Assembly (NCBI GenBank): GCA_002472405.1
Contig: DKRV01000032.1
Coordinates: forward strand, 62,001 to 126,000
DNA length: 64,000 nucleotides
Direction of reading: 5' to 3'
Origin: Clostridiales bacterium UBA7273
GTDB lineage: Bacteria > Bacillota > Clostridia > Oscillospirales > Oscillospiraceae
Both the position numbers and the translations under genes were made by a program. Below the pieces are notes generated by a model. That model searched no databases. It was not told the DNA's origin and worked only from the letters and a program-made list of their open reading frames with translations. Below, one piece after another: positions 24,310-32,905 of this stretch (the stretch's first letter is position 1; each line of letters opens with the position of its first letter).

Positions 24310-24464
24310 TGTCTTTCAGACCTCTGTCCCGGATGTTTCGTCTGATCATATTATATGACGGGCATAGCTAAATAATCGCGGTAATTTTTGCCGTTTAAAA
24401 GACTTTGAAATTGAATATACTTATTATACGGAAGATAATTGCTCACGATAAGGAGACTTACAGA

Positions 24465-24674
24465 ATGACAAAAAAGGAAGAAAAACGACTCAAAGCCGAA
24501 TACTCGCGTCGCCTTGCCGAGGTCGCCGATATACGCATGCAGCTCAGGCGCGCATACGCCGCATTTGACAATACGACAGATTGTGATATGATGGATGCGT
24601 GCATTTATGAGATAAATGCGCTTAAATCACGATACAACAGCGCCGTTGTCAATGTAAAAAATCTTATGCTTTAG
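24465..24674 (+). CDS. DUF2508 family small protein
   Basis: A 69-residue charged helical protein (MTKKEEKRLKAEYSRRLAE and on) with the pattern of the YaaL/DUF2508 family. The family's function is unknown, but it commonly precedes bofA, as here (8 bases apart). AAGGAG precedes the ATG; an upstream in-frame codon at 24405 lacks one. It is probably cotranscribed with bofA. Confidence 0.78.
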   Translation: MTKKEEKRLKAEYSRRLAEVADIRMQLRRAYAAFDNTTDCDMMDACIYEINALKSRYNSAVVNVKNLML

Positions 24675-24682
24675 GAGGATAT

Positions 24683-24949
24683 ATGGACCCGTTACATACC
24701 ATATTGACCGTTGTTATTGCCGTATTGCTTATATGGCTTGTTATAAAGATCTTCGCAACGCCTATTAAATGGGCGCTCAAGCTGCTGCTGAACGCGCTTT
24801 TGGGCTTTGTTATGCTGTTTATATTCAATTTCCTCGGCGGATTTATCGGGCTGTCGCTCAGCGTGGGCTGGATAAGCGCCATTGTTGCCGGCATTCTTGG
24901 CATTCCGGGAATAATTCTGCTGCTGCTTATTGAAAACTTCTTTATGTGA
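24683..24949 (+). CDS. bofA: Pro-sigma-K processing inhibitor BofA family
   Basis: An 88-residue membrane protein with hydrophobic helices and the diagnostic stretch KLLLNALLGFVMLFIFNFLG, then GILGIPG. In Bacillus, BofA holds SpoIVFB inactive together with SpoIVFA. A SpoIVFA/SpoIVFB-like pair is in this window at 11.8-13.2 kb. AGGAGG precedes the ATG. The following acyltransferase start overlaps the end region closely. The match is strong for so short a protein. Confidence 0.9.
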   Translation: MDPLHTILTVVIAVLLIWLVIKIFATPIKWALKLLLNALLGFVMLFIFNFLGGFIGLSLSVGWISAIVAGILGIPGIILLLLIENFFM

Positions 24950-24959
24950 GGATACCGCC

Positions 24960-25499
24960 GTGAAAAAACTGCTTAAAAAGATATACCGATTTTTCTATCC
25001 GCCGACAACAAAGACCTTCTGGAAATACAGACGGCGCATCCTCTATCCTAAGGGGCTGCAAAAGTATTTCAAGTGGTGGTACTCCTTCAGGGCAACAAGA
25101 ATACTTGAAAAGATGAACGCCAGCATTCCGATAACGGACAAAATAAGAACCTTCCAGACGCCGCACGGTCTTTCGGGCATATTCATTTCTGCCGGCGCGC
25201 GCGTCGGCAACGGATGCACGATATTCCAGCAGGTCACGATCGGTTCAAACACTATGCGCGGCAGCAAAAAGTGCGGCGCTCCAGTTATCGGCGAGCGAGT
25301 GTATATCGGAGCCGGCGCAAAGATCATCGGCGGCATAACGGTCGGCAACGACGTGCGCATCGGCGCTAACTGCATTGTAACAGAGGATATTCCGGCAAAC
25401 AGCACGGTCGTTATGGACAAGCCGCGCATTATAACCTATGATACACCGCGCGACAACACCTTCGTTGAGTGGGACAAATACAAAGCATCACTGAAATAA
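24960..25499 (+). CDS. Serine acetyltransferase-like hexapeptide acyltransferase
   Basis: A 179-residue protein with left-handed beta-helix hexapeptide repeats from about residue 55 (SGIFISAGARVGNGCTIFQQ, GERVYIGAGAKIIGG, GNDVRIGANCIVTEDI). The fold resembles CysE or polysaccharide acetyltransferases. The N terminus is basic and aromatic (KYRRRILYPKG), unlike full CysE, so the acceptor is uncertain. The GTG start follows GAGG from the bofA stop region. It ends with a bidirectional terminator. Confidence 0.82.
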   Translation: MKKLLKKIYRFFYPPTTKTFWKYRRRILYPKGLQKYFKWWYSFRATRILEKMNASIPITDKIRTFQTPHGLSGIFISAGARVGNGCTIFQQVTIGSNTMRGSKKCGAPVIGERVYIGAGAKIIGGITVGNDVRIGANCIVTEDIPANSTVVMDKPRIITYDTPRDNTFVEWDKYKASLK

Positions 25500-25501
25500 T
25501 C

Positions 25502-25529
25502 AAAACGGACTGCAATGCAGTCCGTTTTT
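25502..25529. terminator. Bidirectional terminator between the acyltransferase and murF
   Basis: AAAACGGACTGC and GCAGTCCGTTTT form a 12-bp stem around AAT, with T-run tails for both convergent genes. Confidence 0.92.
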
Positions 25530-25530
25530 G

Positions 25531-26883
25531 TTATTTAAGAAGCTTCAGCGCTTCTGATATCTCCTCAAGCTTCATACTGTGCGAGGCCTTTACAAGCACC
25601 GTGTCGCCCTTATTTATGAGCTGCGGCAGCTGTGATATGAGCTGAGCATTGTTATCAAAATGAAGCGCGGCTATGCCCTCGGCAGCGCGGCATGTGTTTT
25701 TTGACATTTCGCCGACACACAGGAGAAGCTCCACGCCCTTTTGAGCTGCATATCTGCCGATATCGGCATGGCGCTCGACACGCTCGGCGCCCATTTCGAG
25801 CATATCTCCGAGTATGCACACCTTGCGTCCGCTGCCCTCTGCTATCGAGTCGATGGCGCATTTGACGGAATCGGGATTTGCGTTGTAGCAATCGTCAATG
25901 ATTGTGATATAACCAGTGTCGATCACGTTTGCGCGGCGTCCTACGGTCTTGTAAGCCGCTATTCCGCGTATGATCTCATCATCGGTCAGTCCGAATTTAA
26001 TGCCGACCGCCGCACCCTCAAGAGCAGCATAGACCATATGGCGTCCGTAGGCCGGGATGCTGACGTGCATGCGTCTTTGGCCGGATATGATATCGCAGGT
26101 CTGCATGGCGGCGCTTACGGTTTTTATATTTTCTGCCCTGACGTCGGCATTTTCGCTGAGGCCGTACAGGACCTTGCTCTGCCGGCAGGAGCAGGTACAG
26201 AGCAGATCATCGTCGGCGTTTAAAAACACCGTTCCGTTATCGGACATAAAGTCGAGCATCTCGGTCTTTGCCTTGAAAACACCCGGCCTGTCGCCGAGCC
26301 TGTCAAGGTGGGCGTTTCCTATGAGCGTGTACACCGCGTCCGTCGGCCTTACCATCTGCGCAAGGCGGCTCATCTCGCCGAAATCGGAGATGCCCATCTC
26401 GATCACCGCCGCTTCATGCTCGGGTTCGATGCGGAATATAGTCAGCGGAACGCCAAGCTCATTGTTGAAATTCTTATCCGTTTTGAGAACGTTAAAGCGC
26501 TGCGACAAAACCGACGAGATCATTTCCTTTGCCGTAGTCTTTCCGACAGAGCCTGTTATTCCGATGACCGGGATGCCGAGTGTATTCCTGTATTCCTCTG
26601 CGAGCCGTGCCATGGCCTTTGCGGTGCTGTCAACAACGATCAGGCAGCCCTGCGCATCGGGTATATCGCGCTCGACGATGCAGCATGCCGCACCAAGCTC
26701 AAACGCCTTGCCAACATAATCGTGTCCGTCTACTCGCTCACCGGGGATCGCGGCAAATGCAAATTCCGGCTCGACAAGTCTGCTGTCGATCACAAGGCCG
26801 CGCAGCTCACGCTCAACGTTGCCTTTTCCGGACAGCTTGCCGCCGACAATGGCGGCCGCCTGCTTAACACTTATGCCCCTCAT
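25531..26883 (-). CDS. murF: UDP-N-acetylmuramoyl-tripeptide--D-alanyl-D-alanine ligase
   Basis: Last cytosolic step in peptidoglycan precursor synthesis: adds D-Ala-D-Ala to UDP-MurNAc-tripeptide. The 450 residues show a P-loop GITGSVGKTTAKEMI, a Mur-ligase NNELGVP segment, DDCYNANPDS, and a C-terminal domain with LGDMLEMG. The start overlaps the ddl stop in ATGA form, the coupling of the enzymes that make and use D-Ala-D-Ala. Confidence 0.96.
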   Translation of the reverse strand: MRGISVKQAAAIVGGKLSGKGNVERELRGLVIDSRLVEPEFAFAAIPGERVDGHDYVGKAFELGAACCIVERDIPDAQGCLIVVDSTAKAMARLAEEYRNTLGIPVIGITGSVGKTTAKEMISSVLSQRFNVLKTDKNFNNELGVPLTIFRIEPEHEAAVIEMGISDFGEMSRLAQMVRPTDAVYTLIGNAHLDRLGDRPGVFKAKTEMLDFMSDNGTVFLNADDDLLCTCSCRQSKVLYGLSENADVRAENIKTVSAAMQTCDIISGQRRMHVSIPAYGRHMVYAALEGAAVGIKFGLTDDEIIRGIAAYKTVGRRANVIDTGYITIIDDCYNANPDSVKCAIDSIAEGSGRKVCILGDMLEMGAERVERHADIGRYAAQKGVELLLCVGEMSKNTCRAAEGIAALHFDNNAQLISQLPQLINKGDTVLVKASHSMKLEEISEALKLLK

Positions 26884-27905
26884 TCGTATTTCTCCATGGA
26901 AAGCTTGATTATCTTCTCACAGACCTCACCGAAGTCAAGGCCCTCCTCCCTGCCCATCTGAGGGATAAGGCTCGTCGGAGTCATGCCGGGCAGTGTGTTT
27001 GCTTCAAGGCAGTATATCTCGCCGCTTGCGTTATCCATAAGGAAGTCCGCGCGGCAATAGACATCAACCATAAGCGCGGCGCTCACGCGCTCTGCAAGGC
27101 GCTGGACTCTGTCGGTGTCCTTTTCGCTTATAGGCGCAGGGCATATCTCCTCGGTAAGGCCGGCCTGGTACTTGTTTTTATAGTCATACCAGCCGGTTTT
27201 GGGGATTATCTCGATAACGGGCATTGCCTTGCCGCCCATAACGCCGACGGTCAGCTCTCTGCCTTTTATAAAACGTTCTACGAGAACGTGATCTTCGAAT
27301 TTAAACGCAAGCTCAAGCGCGGCTGCATACTCTTCTTCGTTTGCGACCATTGACGTTCCGACGCTCGAGCCGCCGCTGCAGGGCTTTACAACGCACGGAA
27401 AGCCAACGTTTTTAACCTCGCCGCCCTTTTCAAGAACTATGCCCTCGGGAACGGGGATGCCGCTGTTGCGCAGCATGATCTTGGTTATCTCCTTGTTCAT
27501 GGCTATTGCGCTGCCGAGGTAGCCGCTGCCGGTGTATTTAATGCCGTGCATATCGAAGGTAGCCTGAACCTTGCCGTTTTCGCCGTCCTCGCCGTGCAGT
27601 GCAAGAAAGCTTATGTCGGCCGATTTGCATATCTCAATGACGTTTTTTCCGATCCTGCTTCCGTCGCCCTCGGCAAGGATCTTTGCTATATCCGGAGTTT
27701 CCTCCTTGACGGAATATTTAACATCCTCCTGCTCACGCTCGAAAAGCTCGGCCGGATCGTCATAGCTTCCGCCGTAGCCGTAATACAAATCAACAAGCAC
27801 GACCTTGTGTCCTCGCTCGCGCAGTGCGCGTGCAACGCATGTGCCGCTTGTTATTGAAACATCGCGTTCGTTTGACAGTCCGCCGCAGACAACAGCAATC
27901 TTCAT
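26880..27905 (-). CDS. ddl: D-alanine--D-alanine ligase
   Basis: ATP-grasp enzyme that makes the dipeptide for MurF. The 341 residues have the first-domain motif GGLSNERDVSI, ATP-grasp segments (LHGEDGENGKVQ, PCSGGSSVGTSMV) and LEANTLPGMTPTSL near the end. The inner ATG (MKIAVVCGG) is chosen: GGAGG lies 8 bases upstream, while the longer start has no site. Vancomycin-type D-Ala-D-Lac specificity cannot be judged here. It overlaps murF. Confidence 0.95.
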   Translation of the reverse strand: MKIAVVCGGLSNERDVSITSGTCVARALRERGHKVVLVDLYYGYGGSYDDPAELFEREQEDVKYSVKEETPDIAKILAEGDGSRIGKNVIEICKSADISFLALHGEDGENGKVQATFDMHGIKYTGSGYLGSAIAMNKEITKIMLRNSGIPVPEGIVLEKGGEVKNVGFPCVVKPCSGGSSVGTSMVANEEEYAAALELAFKFEDHVLVERFIKGRELTVGVMGGKAMPVIEIIPKTGWYDYKNKYQAGLTEEICPAPISEKDTDRVQRLAERVSAALMVDVYCRADFLMDNASGEIYCLEANTLPGMTPTSLIPQMGREEGLDFGEVCEKIIKLSMEKYE

Positions 27906-27972
27906 CTTTCTTACCTCCAGCATCATTTACTCGCTGATTATACCACATGCGTTCGGCCTGTTCAAATATATA

Positions 27973-28002
27973 TTGAAAAAACATGTCTATGTGTGATATA
28001 AT
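27973..28002 (+). promoter_or_regulatory. Predicted promoter with extended -10 for the exonuclease gene
   Basis: TTGAAA, an 18-base spacer and TGA-TATAAT. It lies 36 bases before the start of the plus-strand exonuclease gene, divergent from ddl. Confidence 0.65.
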
Positions 28003-28037
28003 TCATTTTTGTAATCTAAAGTAAGGTCGTTGTGTTT

Positions 28038-29018
28038 ATGAATTATGTAGTGGTCGATTTAGAGTGGAATCAGGCAATGAGCTCAAAATCCTCCGTATTC
28101 AACAAGCTCCCGATAAAGCTCAGGGGCGAAATTATTGAGATCGGCGCAGTTAAGCTCACGCAGGACATGCAGCCTGCCGAGGAGTTTACTATTGACGTTA
28201 AACCCGTTTACTTTAAGCGCATGCATTATAAGGTGAAAAAGCTCACCGGATTTGATAAAGAGCGTCTCGCCCTCGGGCACAGCTTCCCCGACGCTTTCGA
28301 GCAGTTCAAGCAGTGGTGCGGCGAGGATGTGACTTTTCTCACCTGGGGCTGCGATGACCGCGGCATCATGGAGCAGAACATTATTATCCACGATCTCGAC
28401 TGGGATTGGATAAACTCATGGATCAATCTTCAGCTTATCTATAACATGCAGACCGATGGCGACAAAAACCAGAAGTCGCTGGCGACGGCTATGGAGCATT
28501 TCGGCATCGAGCAGACGCGAGTTGCTCACGATGCTCTGGGTGATGCATACAACACGGCACTCGTCTGCTCAAAACTTGATATGGAGCTTGGACTTGCCCA
28601 GTATGACGAAGCATCGCGTATGCTCAGCACACGCGCAAGACGTGATAAGCCCGATGACAACGCGCCCGATGCGATCGAGCACATTGTTTTCCCCGGCTAT
28701 GTTTCAAAGGCCGATGCTTTCGCCGATGAAAAGCTCACAGGCGTTCCGTGCCCTAAATGTCAGGGCGAGCTTACGGCCCAGCGCTGGATCAATCAGGGCG
28801 ATCAGCGATACATGAATGTTCTTACCTGTCCGGAATGCGGCAGCTACCTTGTCCGCCTTAAGTTCCGCAAACACGAGGACAACACATGGTCTGCGAACAG
28901 GCTCGTTTACGAAGCCGACGACAGTATGGTCGATTTTTATCGCAGCAAGGCTGCACTCTCGCGCCGCCGCGGCCGCGGACATTCAAAAAAGAAAAACCGT
29001 CCTGCTTCAAAGCAGTAA
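28038..29018 (+). CDS. DEDDh-family exonuclease-domain protein with zinc ribbon
   Basis: A 326-residue protein. The N-terminal DEDDh domain has VVDLEWN (Asp7/Glu9), an Asp in WGCDDRGIM and the His-Asp of RVAHDALGDA, the 3'-5' exonuclease arrangement. A C-terminal zinc ribbon has CPKC and CPEC, then a basic tail (RRRGRGHSKKK) likely to bind nucleic acid. It is KapD-like in the first part. The start is ambiguous: ATG at 28038 fits the fold, but a GTG 6 bases earlier has a slightly better site. Confidence 0.86.
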   Translation: MNYVVVDLEWNQAMSSKSSVFNKLPIKLRGEIIEIGAVKLTQDMQPAEEFTIDVKPVYFKRMHYKVKKLTGFDKERLALGHSFPDAFEQFKQWCGEDVTFLTWGCDDRGIMEQNIIIHDLDWDWINSWINLQLIYNMQTDGDKNQKSLATAMEHFGIEQTRVAHDALGDAYNTALVCSKLDMELGLAQYDEASRMLSTRARRDKPDDNAPDAIEHIVFPGYVSKADAFADEKLTGVPCPKCQGELTAQRWINQGDQRYMNVLTCPECGSYLVRLKFRKHEDNTWSANRLVYEADDSMVDFYRSKAALSRRRGRGHSKKKNRPASKQ

Positions 29019-29047
29019 AAAATCCTGGCCAAAGGCCAGGATTTTTT
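29017..29047. terminator. Bidirectional terminator between the exonuclease and GlmU-like genes
   Basis: AATCCTGGCC and GGCCAGGATT pair around AAA with A and T runs on the two sides. It overlaps both convergent stop codons. Confidence 0.92.
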
Positions 29048-29705
29048 ACTTTCTGATAACTATATCGTCTTTTGCTTTGTATATGCCGTCCTCGGGGACA
29101 ACGCCTCGCACGCAGGATGTGGGATACACGCTTGCTCTGCGGCCGAGCACCGTTCCGGGATTGAGTACACTGTTGCAGCCGATCTCAACGCAGTCGCCGA
29201 GGATAGCGCCGACTTTTTTGCGTCCGGTCTCAATAAGCTCGTCACCGTTTTTTATAACAACAAGCGTCTTGTCGCTTTTAACGTTCGAGGTTATCGAGCC
29301 TGCGCCCATATGCGCCTTGTAGCCAAGTATCGAATCGCCGACATAGTTATAGTGCGGCGTCTGCACATTATCGAAAAGAATAACGTTTTTAAGCTCCGTG
29401 GAGTTGCCTACAACAGCGTTTTTGCCGACTATCGCGCTGCCGCGGATAAACGCGCAGTGGCGCACCTGTGCACCATGGTCGATGATGCACGGCGAGCCGA
29501 TATACGCCGACGGAAACACCTCGGCATCGCGCGCTATCCATACGTTTTCGCCGCGCTTTTCGTACTCCTCCTCTGGAAGGGTGCTGCCGAGCGCGATAAT
29601 ATAATCGTTTATATCCGCGAGTATCTCCCACGGGTAGGTTTTGCCCCCAAAAAGCGGAGCGGCTATGGTTTTGCTCAGATCGAGCAGGTCATTTATCGTA
29701 TACAT
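29046..29705 (-). CDS. GlmU-like left-handed beta-helix acyltransferase
   Basis: A 219-residue protein with the beta-helix acyltransferase part of GlmU but no nucleotidyltransferase domain. Hexapeptide rungs include AVVGNSTELKN, GAGSITSN and ILGDCVEIGCNS. The family is often annotated as a UDP-GlcNAc pyrophosphorylase-related protein. It begins one base after the glmM stop, so a role in UDP-GlcNAc or amino-sugar supply is plausible (inference). The N-terminal 40 residues are family-typical helix. Confidence 0.82.
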   Translation of the reverse strand: MYTINDLLDLSKTIAAPLFGGKTYPWEILADINDYIIALGSTLPEEEYEKRGENVWIARDAEVFPSAYIGSPCIIDHGAQVRHCAFIRGSAIVGKNAVVGNSTELKNVILFDNVQTPHYNYVGDSILGYKAHMGAGSITSNVKSDKTLVVIKNGDELIETGRKKVGAILGDCVEIGCNSVLNPGTVLGRRASVYPTSCVRGVVPEDGIYKAKDDIVIRK

Positions 29706-29706
29706 A

Positions 29707-31071
29707 TCATTTCACCTTGATAAGTCTGCCGCTGCGGCGCATGGCGTCGATTATATAGTCAACACACTCTTCGCACTGCTCATGCGTTTTTGCCTCGGCC
29801 ATAACGCGCAGAACAGGCTCGGTTCCGCTCTTGCGCAGAAGGATGCGTCCGTCGTCGCCGAGCTTTGCCTCCATATCAGCAACAGCCTTTTTGACCTCAG
29901 CGCATTCGAGAGTTTCATCCTTATCGGTAACAACAACATTTTTAAGAAGCTGCGGATACATGACAACGGGCGCCGCGAGCACGGACAGAGGCTGCTTGCT
30001 CTCACACATGGCCTCCATGATCTTTATAGCGGTCAGAATACCGTCGCCGGAGTTTGCAAGGCGGCCGAAGATGATGTGTCCCGACTGCTCGCCACCGAGG
30101 ATATATCCGTTTGCACGCATATTCTCCGCAACGTATTTATCGCCGACCGCGGTCTTCTCATAGCCGATGCCCAGCTCGTCAAGAGCCTTATACAGGCCCA
30201 TGTTGCTCATAACGGTCGTTACGATCTTCTTCTCGCCGAGTATTCCGCTGTCGCGCATATATTTGCCGCAGACATAAAGAATATGATCGCCGGTTATAAT
30301 GTTGCCCTTTTCGTCCACCGCAAGGCAGCGGTCGGCGTCACCGTCGAACGCAAAGCCGACGTCGAGCTTATTGTCAAGCACGAACTTCTGCATCTGCTCA
30401 ATATGCGTCGAGCCGCAGTTGACGTTAATATTAATACCGTCGGGATTATTGGAGATAACATAGGTATCGGCACCCAGAGCGTCAAACACGCTTTTTGCCA
30501 TCATCCAAGTCGAACCGTTTGCACAATCGAGGCCGACCTTCTTGCCCTTGTACGAGCGAGTTGCAAGCGATATAAGAAAGCCTATGTAGCGATTGCGGCC
30601 TGCCGAGTAATCAACGGTGCGTCCGATCTTCTCGCCGGTTGCGTACGGAAGGCAGTCCTTCTCGCCTGCCGAGGCGCGATCAATGTAGGCTTCAATCTCG
30701 TCAAGCAGCTCGTCACCCATCTTTTCACCCTTGCCGTTTATGAGCTTGATGCCGTTATCGTAATAGGGATTGTGGCTTGCCGAGATCATAATGCCGCAGT
30801 CGAAATCGTCGGCTCTGGCAACATATGAAACGCTGGGCGTTGTTGTGACATGCAGAAGATACGCATCGGCACCCGAGGCTGTGAGTCCTGCACACAGGGC
30901 AGATTCGAGCATATAGCTCGAGCGGCGCGTATCCTTGCCGATGACGACCCTTGCTTTTTTATCTTTGCCGTAATACCAGCCGAGGTAACGGCCTATCTCA
31001 AACGCATGCATGACGGTCAGATCAACGTTTGCCTCTCCTCTGAATCCGTCAGTGCCAAAGTACTTACCCAT
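29707..31071 (-). CDS. glmM: Phosphoglucosamine mutase
   Basis: Converts glucosamine-6-phosphate to glucosamine-1-phosphate for UDP-GlcNAc synthesis. The 454 residues start GKYFGTDGFRGEAN. The active phosphoserine is Ser99 in SASHNPYYDNG; the metal loop DGDADR and the C-terminal phosphate-binding RKSGTEPVLRVM are present. It lies between a GlmU-like gene and a nagB homologue, forming an amino-sugar cluster. Confidence 0.95.
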   Translation of the reverse strand: MGKYFGTDGFRGEANVDLTVMHAFEIGRYLGWYYGKDKKARVVIGKDTRRSSYMLESALCAGLTASGADAYLLHVTTTPSVSYVARADDFDCGIMISASHNPYYDNGIKLINGKGEKMGDELLDEIEAYIDRASAGEKDCLPYATGEKIGRTVDYSAGRNRYIGFLISLATRSYKGKKVGLDCANGSTWMMAKSVFDALGADTYVISNNPDGININVNCGSTHIEQMQKFVLDNKLDVGFAFDGDADRCLAVDEKGNIITGDHILYVCGKYMRDSGILGEKKIVTTVMSNMGLYKALDELGIGYEKTAVGDKYVAENMRANGYILGGEQSGHIIFGRLANSGDGILTAIKIMEAMCESKQPLSVLAAPVVMYPQLLKNVVVTDKDETLECAEVKKAVADMEAKLGDDGRILLRKSGTEPVLRVMAEAKTHEQCEECVDYIIDAMRRSGRLIKVK

Positions 31072-31086
31072 ATTCTGCTCCTTAGC

Positions 31087-31779
31087 TTATTTGATTTTTT
31101 CTGCTGCTGCATCATCCAGCAAAAGCGTCATATTCATATGCATCTGAAGCATTGCCGCAGGGACATATGTTGAGGTTTTGCCATAAACCAACTGGTGGAT
31201 TATCTCTGCTTTCTCGCTGCCGAACGCAACAAGGATGACGTTTTTAGACTCGCAGATTGTTTTCAGTCCCATCGTTACGGCATTATCGGGAACATTCTCA
31301 AGGCCGCCGAACAGCTCTGCATTCATCTGCTTTGTTTTATCCGTTAACAGCACGGTGTGCGTATATGAATCATAAGGTGTTGCAGGCTCGTTAAAACCGA
31401 TGTGTCCGTTTGTACCGATACCAAGAACGGCAAGTTCAATGCCGCCACACTCTTCGATCTCGGCATCAAATTTATCCGCGTTTTCGGCATTCGGCGTAAA
31501 AATCTGCGTTATGCCGGCCTTGGAATAAAGCTCCTCGTTAAGACGATACGCGCAGGAGCGAGTATCGCCTGCTTCGAGGCCTTCGTATTCGCACACGGTA
31601 AATGCCTTGCACTCGGCAAGTTCTTTAATATTCATCGCCGTTAGCGCATCATAAACCTTCTTTGTCGTTCTGCCGGCGGCAAAAGCCATGGCGCACCCCG
31701 GCTTAGCCTTTGCATGCTCGGCGATCATGGACGCTGCCATGCTGCTGATCTTATCCTGACTGTCAATAATGATCTTCAT
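31087..31779 (-). CDS. NagB-family protein, divergent glucosamine-6-phosphate deaminase homologue
   Basis: A 230-residue member of the NagB/RpiA fold. The hallmark NGHIGFNEP is present with His126 and Glu131. Other active-site positions differ from E. coli NagB: the catalytic Asp72 of NMDEY aligns with Cys63 (TVCEYEG), and TGGTP aligns with AGRTT. Asp141 aligns with Asn124. It starts at MKIIIDSQ with AGGAAAGG upstream. The neighbour glmM suggests amino-sugar metabolism, but deaminase activity is doubtful. The alignment is by eye. Confidence 0.75.
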   Translation of the reverse strand: MKIIIDSQDKISSMAASMIAEHAKAKPGCAMAFAAGRTTKKVYDALTAMNIKELAECKAFTVCEYEGLEAGDTRSCAYRLNEELYSKAGITQIFTPNAENADKFDAEIEECGGIELAVLGIGTNGHIGFNEPATPYDSYTHTVLLTDKTKQMNAELFGGLENVPDNAVTMGLKTICESKNVILVAFGSEKAEIIHQLVYGKTSTYVPAAMLQMHMNMTLLLDDAAAEKIK

Positions 31780-31842
31780 ACTTAGCATCCTTTCCTGATA
31801 ATTTGCTCTCCGCCGGTAAAACTATCAACGGAGGCGATCGAT

Positions 31843-32517
31843 TTGGCTATTATATTTATCCGCACCGTTATACTGTATTTTGCAATACTCATTTCGATGC
31901 GCTTGATGGGCAAGCGTCAGCTCGGAGAGCTTGAGATCTCCGAATTCATTGTTGCGGCGCTGATCGCGGATCTTGCAGCAACACCGCTGCAGGATATCGG
32001 CATACCACTTTTAAACGGGCTTTTGCCGATCCTTATAATGTTCTGCCTTGAGGTAATAATCGCAGGGCTTAATATGAAAAGCATAAAGCTGCGCAAGCTG
32101 ACCTACGGCAAGCCCGAGATAATTATCCGAAACGGCCGCATCGACCGCAACAGCATGAATCGAAACCGCTTTACGATAGACGAGCTTATGCAGGAGCTGC
32201 GTGCACAGGGGCAAAACGACGCAAGCAAGATAGCTTACGGCGTTCTTGAAACAAACGGTCAGCTCAGTCTGATCCTCACAGGGTCGGAGCAGCCGGCCAC
32301 AGCCTCAATGCTGGGCGCAGCGCCGGCGGAAACAGGCTATGCCCACATAATCATAAACGACGGCAGGATACTGGATAAAAATCTCGCGCTGCTCGGCAGG
32401 GACAGACGGTGGCTCGAAAACGAGCTTAAACGCCGAAAGATAAAAAGCGCCGACGAGGTTTACATCCTCACCCTGTCCGAAACAGGAAACGTTTTCTGCC
32501 AACTCAAGGAGGACTGA
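31843..32517 (+). CDS. DUF421 (YetF-like) membrane protein
   Basis: A 224-residue protein with three N-terminal helices (starting IIFIRTVILYFAILI), a conserved MGKRQLGELEISEF loop, then a soluble domain of two alpha/beta repeats (RNRFTIDELMQELR, and INDGRILDKNLALLG). The TTG start has GGAGG 8 bases upstream. It is paired with the DUF4363 gene, a common Clostridial pair. Function is unknown; in Bacillus, YetF-type proteins occur in spore germination or stress contexts. Confidence 0.86.
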   Translation: MAIIFIRTVILYFAILISMRLMGKRQLGELEISEFIVAALIADLAATPLQDIGIPLLNGLLPILIMFCLEVIIAGLNMKSIKLRKLTYGKPEIIIRNGRIDRNSMNRNRFTIDELMQELRAQGQNDASKIAYGVLETNGQLSLILTGSEQPATASMLGAAPAETGYAHIIINDGRILDKNLALLGRDRRWLENELKRRKIKSADEVYILTLSETGNVFCQLKED

Positions 32518-32518
32518 C

Positions 32519-32899
32519 ATGAAAAAAGAGCTTATTGCCGCCGTTTTGCTCGCGGTTATATTCGCAGGCGTTATGCTGAACATCCGTGCAAGTGAAAGAA
32601 TCGTTTCATCGCTCATGAGCGAGGTTGACGCAGCCTACGCTCAGCTTAAAGGCGGAGATAACGAAAGCGCCGTAAAAACGATAGACAGAGCCATTGAGCA
32701 CTGGTTGATGCTCGACGGCTACACACACATTTTCATCCGTCACAGTGAGATAAATTCAACGACCGAGGCGTTTTTCCAGTTTAAATCCGACATCTGGTCG
32801 GGAGATGCCGATGCCGCCGAGGGTTCATACGGGCTTTTATCCGAAACACTTCGCTCCATTATGACAATGGAGCAGATAAGCCTCGGCAGCATATTTTAG
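32519..32899 (+). CDS. DUF4363 family protein
   Basis: A 126-residue protein with one N-terminal hydrophobic helix (LIAAVLLAVIFAGVML) and a helical extracytosolic part that fits DUF4363. AGGAGG lies in the end of the DUF421 gene, and the two are one base apart. The family almost always accompanies DUF421; its function is unknown. Confidence 0.82.
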   Translation: MKKELIAAVLLAVIFAGVMLNIRASERIVSSLMSEVDAAYAQLKGGDNESAVKTIDRAIEHWLMLDGYTHIFIRHSEINSTTEAFFQFKSDIWSGDADAAEGSYGLLSETLRSIMTMEQISLGSIF

Positions 32900-32905
32900 C
32901 GTAAA

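Larger units (their letters stand above)
24170..24343 (-). ncRNA. Candidate structured non-coding RNA or switch upstream of parE
   Basis: The gap 24087-24464 has no credible gene. On the minus strand a TATAAT lies at 24350-24355 and an excellent terminator at 24188-24215. Between them are an 8-bp stem CTTATTGC/GCGATAAG with a 4-base loop, a CAGAC/GTCTG pairing, and a perfect 16-bp long-range repeat. A third copy, CATCCGgGAC, could pair with the left arm. I cannot assign a known RNA family. No good -35 is seen, so the promoter is weakly supported. Confidence 0.45.

Noticed and set aside
29641..30828. 395-codon plus-strand open frame
   Set aside because: Antisense to glmM, without recognisable motifs.
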